A stretch of DNA of 38,524 nt from Actinomycetes bacterium. Its GTDB lineage: Bacteria; Actinomycetota; Actinomycetes; S36-B12. The notes under the pieces are model-generated. The model saw only the letters and a program-made list of their open reading frames with translations, was not told where the DNA came from and made no database searches. Location: the NCBI GenBank assembly GCA_024641635.1, contig JAHECS010000030.1:1-38524 (forward strand). Direction: 5' to 3'. A program made the translations under genes and the position numbers. Below, piece after piece: positions 34,965 to 38,524 of this stretch (positions are counted from its first letter, which is position 1; each line of letters begins with the position of its first letter).

Positions 34965-36250
34965 ACCTGTCCGAGTCCTGGCGGTTCGCTCTGCGTGGCG
35001 TGTCCGCGAACAAGACCCGATCCGCGTTGACCACCCTCGGCATCATCATCGGTGTCGCATCGGTGATCATCCTCGTGGCCGTCGGGACGGGGTCGGCCAA
35101 GGCGGTGGAGGATTCCATCAGCTCACTGGGGTCCAACACCATGACCGTGACCCCGACAGGCACGCAGGGCGGCGGGATCGCCGGTGGCGGGGGACTGGCC
35201 GGGATCGCCTCCCTGTTCGGCGGAGGCGGGGCTGCCAAGACCGACACCGGCACCAAGACCCGCAATCCGACCCTGACCATGGAGGACGCCCGCGCCCTGA
35301 CCGACACCACCGCGGCTCCCGACGTCATCGGGGTGGCTCCGGTCGTGTCCGGGCAGAACATCGTCGCGACGTACGAGGGCGCCTCCCACTCGGTGCCGAC
35401 GTTCTCTGGTTCCACCCCGGCCTACTTGGGGATCAACAACGACACGATTAGCGCCGGAACGGCGTTCACCGACGCCGACTACGAGTCACATCGACGCGTG
35501 GTCCTGCTGGGCTCGACGGTCGCTGAGCAACTGGTGGGTCAGGACACGACGGCGTTGGTCGGACAGAGCGTCTCGTTCAACGGCAAGGCCTTCACGGTCG
35601 TCGGAATCCTGGGCGAGAAGGGATCGACCGGTCCGCTCGACAACGATGACCGTGTCATCGCTCCCGCCACTGCCGTGCAGGACACGCTCACCGGATACGA
35701 GGACCTCTCCTCGATCTCCGTGAAGGCCTCGTCGTCGGACACCACCGCATCGGCACAGGACCAGGTGACGGCGATCCTCGACGGTCGGCACAACACCACC
35801 GCGGCGACGCGCGACTTCTCCGTGTTCAACTCCGCCACCATCCTGTCGGCTGCGACGTCCTCGAACGACACCTTCACCGTCCTGCTCGGTGCCGTCGCGG
35901 CGATTTCCCTGCTCGTCGGCGGGATCGGGGTCATGAACATCATGCTGGTGACCGTCACTGAGCGGACCCGTGAGATCGGGATTCGCAAAGCCATCGGTGC
36001 AGGCAAGGGCGACATCGTCACTCAGTTCCTGCTCGAGGCGGTGATCCTGTCGCTTCTCGGCGGCGTCGTCGGGGTCGTTCTGGGCCTGATCGGTTCGCAG
36101 TTCACCATCGTCGGCGTGGTCCCGATCGTGGCGCCCTACTCCGTCGTCCTGGCCTTCGCCGTGGCTCTGGCCACGGGACTGTTCTTCGGCCTCTACCCCG
36201 CCAGTCGCGCAGCGTCGCTGCGCCCCATCGATGCCCTGCGTTACGAGTGA
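34961..36250 (+). CDS. MacB/YknZ-type permease
   Basis: 429 aa. The topology is that of a MacB-family permease: TM1 near residues 20-45 (TRSALTTLGIIIGVASVIIL), a large extracytoplasmic domain of ~250 residues with a Gly-rich loop (GGGIAGGGGLAGIASLFGGG), then three TM helices at the C-terminus (LLGAVAAISLLVGGIGVMNI; LEAVILSLLGGVVGVVLGLI; YSVVLAFAVALATGLFFGLY) with the conserved RTREIGIRKAIGA and YPASRAASLRPIDALRYE motifs. It should extrude a substrate or transmit force through the adaptor. Substrate unknown. Confidence 0.92.
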   Translation: MNLSESWRFALRGVSANKTRSALTTLGIIIGVASVIILVAVGTGSAKAVEDSISSLGSNTMTVTPTGTQGGGIAGGGGLAGIASLFGGGGAAKTDTGTKTRNPTLTMEDARALTDTTAAPDVIGVAPVVSGQNIVATYEGASHSVPTFSGSTPAYLGINNDTISAGTAFTDADYESHRRVVLLGSTVAEQLVGQDTTALVGQSVSFNGKAFTVVGILGEKGSTGPLDNDDRVIAPATAVQDTLTGYEDLSSISVKASSSDTTASAQDQVTAILDGRHNTTAATRDFSVFNSATILSAATSSNDTFTVLLGAVAAISLLVGGIGVMNIMLVTVTERTREIGIRKAIGAGKGDIVTQFLLEAVILSLLGGVVGVVLGLIGSQFTIVGVVPIVAPYSVVLAFAVALATGLFFGLYPASRAASLRPIDALRYE

Positions 36251-36257
36251 GGACCCC

Positions 36258-36794
36258 ATGAGCACACCGTTGGACGACCCGCTGGCCACCTCCGTCCCGT
36301 CCGCTCCGGACACTGCATCGGAGCAGTCGGACGACTGGGACGAGGAGTTTCCGAGCGCCCGGTCCTCCCGGCGCACCAGGTCGATCCGGCTGCTGCTGAT
36401 CGGCGGCATCGTCGCCGGCGTGGCCTTCACGGCCGGAGTGACCGTGGAGAAGCGAACCGGCGACGCAAGCACCAACGCCTTCCCCCCGGGCCTGGGGGCC
36501 GGTGGAGCGTTGCCCGCCGGGCTGAGCAGCCTGCTCGGAGGCGGCGCCGGCGCGGGTGCAGCGCCGGCGAGCAGCGCCGCCGTCGTCGGCACCGTGATCG
36601 CCGTAGACGCCGACGTCATCACTGTCGAGGACCTTGGCGGCAACCGCTACCAGATCCAGACGAGCCCCACCACGACGATCACCGCCACCCGGCCCTTGAC
36701 GTCCGACGAGCTGGTACCCGGTCAGAGCGTCTCCGTGACCGGCACCAAGCACACCGACAGCACTGTCGATGCCACGGCGATCACCGCCCGCTGA
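36258..36794 (+). CDS. Single-TM protein with DUF5666-like beta domain
   Basis: 178 aa. Acidic N-terminal tail, basic stretch (RSSRRTRSIR), one TM helix near residues 41-58 (LLLIGGIVAGVAFTAGVTV), a Gly/Ala-rich linker, and a C-terminal OB-like domain (VVGTVIAVDADVITVEDLGG; QSVSVTGTKHTDSTVDATAI) resembling DUF5666. The domain should lie outside the membrane. Similar proteins occur beside MacB-type operons, but a function is not known. The ATG at 36258 lies 7 bp after the permease stop with GTGAGGA upstream. Confidence 0.65.
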   Translation: MSTPLDDPLATSVPSAPDTASEQSDDWDEEFPSARSSRRTRSIRLLLIGGIVAGVAFTAGVTVEKRTGDASTNAFPPGLGAGGALPAGLSSLLGGGAGAGAAPASSAAVVGTVIAVDADVITVEDLGGNRYQIQTSPTTTITATRPLTSDELVPGQSVSVTGTKHTDSTVDATAITAR

Positions 36795-36835
36795 CCCCAT
36801 CACCCACAGCCATCGAACAATCTGAGAGGTCTTCC

Positions 36836-37231
36836 ATGAGATTCCGCACCCCCATCGTCATCGTCAGCCTTGGGATCACCGCCCTGCTGGCGGTCGGCTG
36901 TTCCTCGTCGAGTTCGAGCGAGGACAGCGCCACACCACCAGCCAGCGCACCCGCCGTCTCCACCGAGATCCAGGGCTCGCGGCCGCCCTTCGATCCCAGC
37001 CAGTTCCAGGCCGTTCAGGCGTGCCTGTCCGCTGCGGGACTCGACGGTGACCTCCCATCCCCGCCGTCGGGTGCCACTCCCGGTGGCACCGCCTCACCGC
37101 CTGCCGGCGGCCCTGACATCGCCGGCTTCCAGAATCTGCTGCGAGACCCGTCCGTGCAGGAGGCCCTCGCGGCCTGCGGCATCACCATCCCGACCACGTT
37201 GCCCACCCTCGCACCCTCGGGCACCCCGTAG
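36836..37231 (+). CDS. Small lipoprotein with two Cys motifs
   Basis: 131 aa. Lipobox LLAVGC (cleavage before Cys22), a Ser-rich linker, then two related short motifs, FQAVQACLSAAGLDGDLPS and VQEALAACGITIPTTLPT, each with one cysteine, joined by a Pro/Gly-rich spacer. The pair could form a disulfide or bind a ligand on the outer face of the membrane. ATG 36836 with GAGAGGTCTTCC upstream. Last gene of the operon, ended by a strong hairpin. Not assigned to a named family. Confidence 0.65.
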   Translation: MRFRTPIVIVSLGITALLAVGCSSSSSSEDSATPPASAPAVSTEIQGSRPPFDPSQFQAVQACLSAAGLDGDLPSPPSGATPGGTASPPAGGPDIAGFQNLLRDPSVQEALAACGITIPTTLPTLAPSGTP

Positions 37232-37236
37232 CAGTA

Positions 37237-37280
37237 GCGGCACCGGCGCATCCCACCTCCCCCTGGGGCGCCGGTGCCGC
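37237..37280 (+). terminator. Strong hairpin terminator of the efflux operon
   Basis: Perfect 13-bp inverted repeat (37237-37249 with 37268-37280), and the loop contains a further CCCA/TGGG pairing (37252-37255 with 37264-37267). It starts six bases after the lipoprotein stop. Confidence 0.8.
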
Positions 37281-37358
37281 GTCCAACCGGCCGCGCCACC
37301 CGTGCCTGCCTGCAGCGGACGTCAGTGTCGTGGCGCCACGGCGTCCTAGCATCGCCGG

Positions 37359-38112
37359 ATGGAGTCCAGTTTCCCGGATCACTTCGGTTCTATCGCCGCG
37401 AGCTACGCGGCCACTTGGCCGGGCTACCCACCTGAGTTGCTCGACTGGGTAAACACCCTCACTCCGCACCACGACCTCGCATGGGACTGCGGGACCGGCA
37501 GCGGGCAGACAGCCCTTGCGCCGGCGGCCCACTTTGACCACGTCGTCGCGAGCGACGCGAGTCAGCGGCAGCTCGAGCACGCCGTTCCAGCGCCGAACGT
37601 CGAGTATCGGTGCTTCCCTGCAGAGTCCGCACCACTGGTGGACCTCAGCGTCGATGCGGTCACTGTGGCGCAGGCGCTGCACTGGTTCGACCTCGAACGC
37701 TTCTATGCGGAGGTGCGTCGGGCTGCGGCCGTCGGGCGTCATCGCGGTGTGGACGTACGGGCGCAACTACCTCGACGGGGTACCGGGGGCCACGGCGATC
37801 ATCGAGGACTTCCATGACCGCCTGGTGGGCCCCTTCTGGCCGTCATTCCGCGAGCACGTCGACAACGGGTACGTCGCCCTGCCGTTCCCCTTCAAAAGGA
37901 TCGACGCGCCCACCCTCGCGATGGAGACGCACTGGTCCCTGCAGCGGCTGCTCGGCTACCTCGGCACCCGGTCCGCCACGTACCGCTACGAGTCAGCAGT
38001 CGGCCATGATCCGCGCGAGCTGATTGCGGGTGAACTCGCCGCCGCCTGGGGGGATCCCACTATGGCGCGGCGCGTCGTGTGGCCCTTGACGGTGCTCGCC
38101 GGACGAGTCTGA
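37359..38112 (+). pseudogene. Class I SAM-dependent methyltransferase, frameshifted
   Basis: Two overlapping frames make up one methyltransferase. The first encodes MESSFPDHFGSIAASYAATW, the SAM-binding motif I WDCGTGSGQTALAPA, and QALHWFDLERFYAEVRR. The second continues with LRPSGVIAVWTYGRNYLDG and runs to VVWPLTVLAGRV. The shift lies at about 37718-37723 (RR then LRPSG) and equals one extra base, or two missing. Combined length (~250 aa) is normal for the family. The first frame left alone would stop at 37817 after ~30 aberrant residues. It could be a decayed gene or a sequencing error. Substrate unknown. Confidence 0.75.
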
Positions 38113-38307
38113 AGGGACAACCGACGCGCTGGTTCCCATGCGATGCGATCAGACCTCAGCGCGAGCTCGAACGGCCCGTGTTCGATCCTCAGGCGAGAGG
38201 GCCTTGTCAGCCTGCGCGCCTGCTGTCCGCCCGCACCCTCGGATGGGCACCATAGAGGCGCTGGAGCAGTTGCCCATGCCTGGACCCTGTGCACCGCACG
38301 CATCGGC

Positions 38308-38320
38308 AATGCGTATGTCC
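38308..38320 (+). repeat. Degenerate tRNA-Thr core at the right end
   Basis: AATGCGTATGTCC matches 12 of 13 bases of the tRNA anticodon 3' arm and variable loop, and CGCAC-like sequence precedes it. It mirrors the degenerate copy at the left end. Confidence 0.35.
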
Positions 38321-38352
38321 AAGAGGGAAGAACGGTTATGCGGGGCAGATTC

Positions 38353-38373
38353 CCAGCCCCATCGTTAGCCCCA
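38353..38373 (+). repeat. Candidate right arm-type integrase sites
   Basis: CCAGCCCCA (38353-38361) and TTAGCCCCA (38365-38373) with a 12-bp period, the same spacing and orientation as at 27813-27833. CGTTAGCCCCA is identical at both ends. The motif ends 97 bp before the right attachment repeat. Confidence 0.5.
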
Positions 38374-38435
38374 ACTCCAGTCGTCTGGAGTGGTCTCGAG
38401 TGGTCTGGACGGGATGAGAACCGTTGGTACCACGC

Positions 38436-38466
38436 GATTTCCCTCACGGGCGTGAGGATGGAAATC
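38436..38466. repeat. Hairpin abutting the right attachment site
   Basis: GATTTCC/GGAAATC (7 bp) plus CTCACG/CGTGAG (6 bp) around a GG loop with a 3-base bulge. It ends three bases before the 43-bp repeat. Confidence 0.6.
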
Positions 38467-38469
38467 TGT

Positions 38470-38512
38470 CTCGTAATGCGTAGGTCCGGGGTTCAAATCC
38501 CCGAGGCGGCTC
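38470..38512 (+). repeat. Right attachment site (43-bp direct repeat, tRNA-Thr 3' half)
   Basis: Exact copy of 27698-27740. It lacks the 5' half of a tRNA and cannot be functional. It is followed by TCGG rather than CA, so the displaced host copy did not encode CCA. Confidence 0.9.
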
Positions 38513-38524
38513 TCGGTCGAAATC

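Larger units (their letters stand above)
38113..38469. other. Non-coding right end of the element
   Basis: No gene seen. It contains a degenerate tRNA-like sequence (38308-38320), paired AGCCCCA motifs (38353-38373), the hairpin CTCCAG/CTGGAG (38375-38390), a tandem GAGTGGTCT pair (38388-38396, 38398-38406), and a hairpin touching the right attachment repeat (38436-38466). Confidence 0.6.
27698..38512. mobile_element. Integrated element in tRNA-Thr carrying a sensing/export cassette
   Basis: A 43-bp exact direct repeat (27698-27740 and 38470-38512) made of the tRNA 3' half bounds 10.8 kb. This is the classical product of a tyrosine recombinase that uses a tRNA gene as attB: the left copy rebuilds a complete tRNA and the right copy is a tRNA fragment. 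Candidate arm-type sites lie inside each end. The cargo is two ABC export systems and one two-component system. No integrase, excisionase, replication or conjugation gene is seen, so the element is either a remnant or depends on an integrase supplied in trans. Confidence 0.8.

Overview
The window is chromosomal DNA of a high-GC Gram-positive bacterium (Actinomycetota). The evidence is the strong G/C third-position bias, frequent GTG starts with 4-base GTGA/ATGA gene overlaps, TAnnnT -10 hexamers placed for leaderless transcription, and the actinobacterial 'helicase/secretion neighbourhood'. Gene content would fit a Nocardioides/Aeromicrobium-like organism, but the genus is a guess.

Region 1 (1-7657) is a Tad/Flp-type pilus or secretion locus: CpaE-like ATPase, TadA/CpaF ATPase, TadB, TadC, a 60-residue DUF4244 pilin and two TadE/TadG-like pseudopilins. 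It is followed by a convergent MrfA-like DEAH helicase and a STAS anti-sigma-antagonist. The first bases hold the start of a divergent gene.

Region 2 (7702-17266) holds housekeeping genes on the plus strand: a heavy-metal P1B-type ATPase with a TPC metal site, a K+-independent H+-pyrophosphatase (hppA), DNA topoisomerase I (topA), thymidylate kinase (tmk), the DNA polymerase III delta-prime subunit, and a YkgJ-type cysteine-cluster protein.

Region 3 (17360-27516) has a furA-katG oxidative-stress operon (minus), a divergent pair of a two-TM membrane protein and a secreted hydrolase lipoprotein that share an 18-bp promoter, a secreted metallophosphatase, a DHA2 drug exporter, an adenosine deaminase and a secreted Ig-repeat protein. 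Several of these genes look leaderless.

Region 4 (27668-38512) is the most interesting part. A complete tRNA-Thr(CGT) stands at the left edge. The 3' half of that tRNA (43 bp, from the anticodon loop to the 3' end) is repeated exactly at 38470-38512. The 10.8 kb between them therefore looks like an integrated mobile element, and paired 12-bp-spaced TTAGCCCCA motifs just inside each end look like integrase arm-type sites. No integrase gene is visible. The cargo is one regulatory/export cassette: an ABC-2 exporter (ATPase and permease), an OmpR-type response regulator, a histidine kinase, then a YknX/MacA-like adaptor, MacB-like ATPase and permease, a DUF5666-type membrane protein and a small lipoprotein, closed by a strong terminator. 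The two operons of the cassette begin with near-superimposable promoters (CAGGAAACCT, 20 bases, CTnCAG, 8 bases, CCTAnnGTCG, no gaps), so the cassette's own two-component system probably drives both. A frameshifted methyltransferase lies at the right end.
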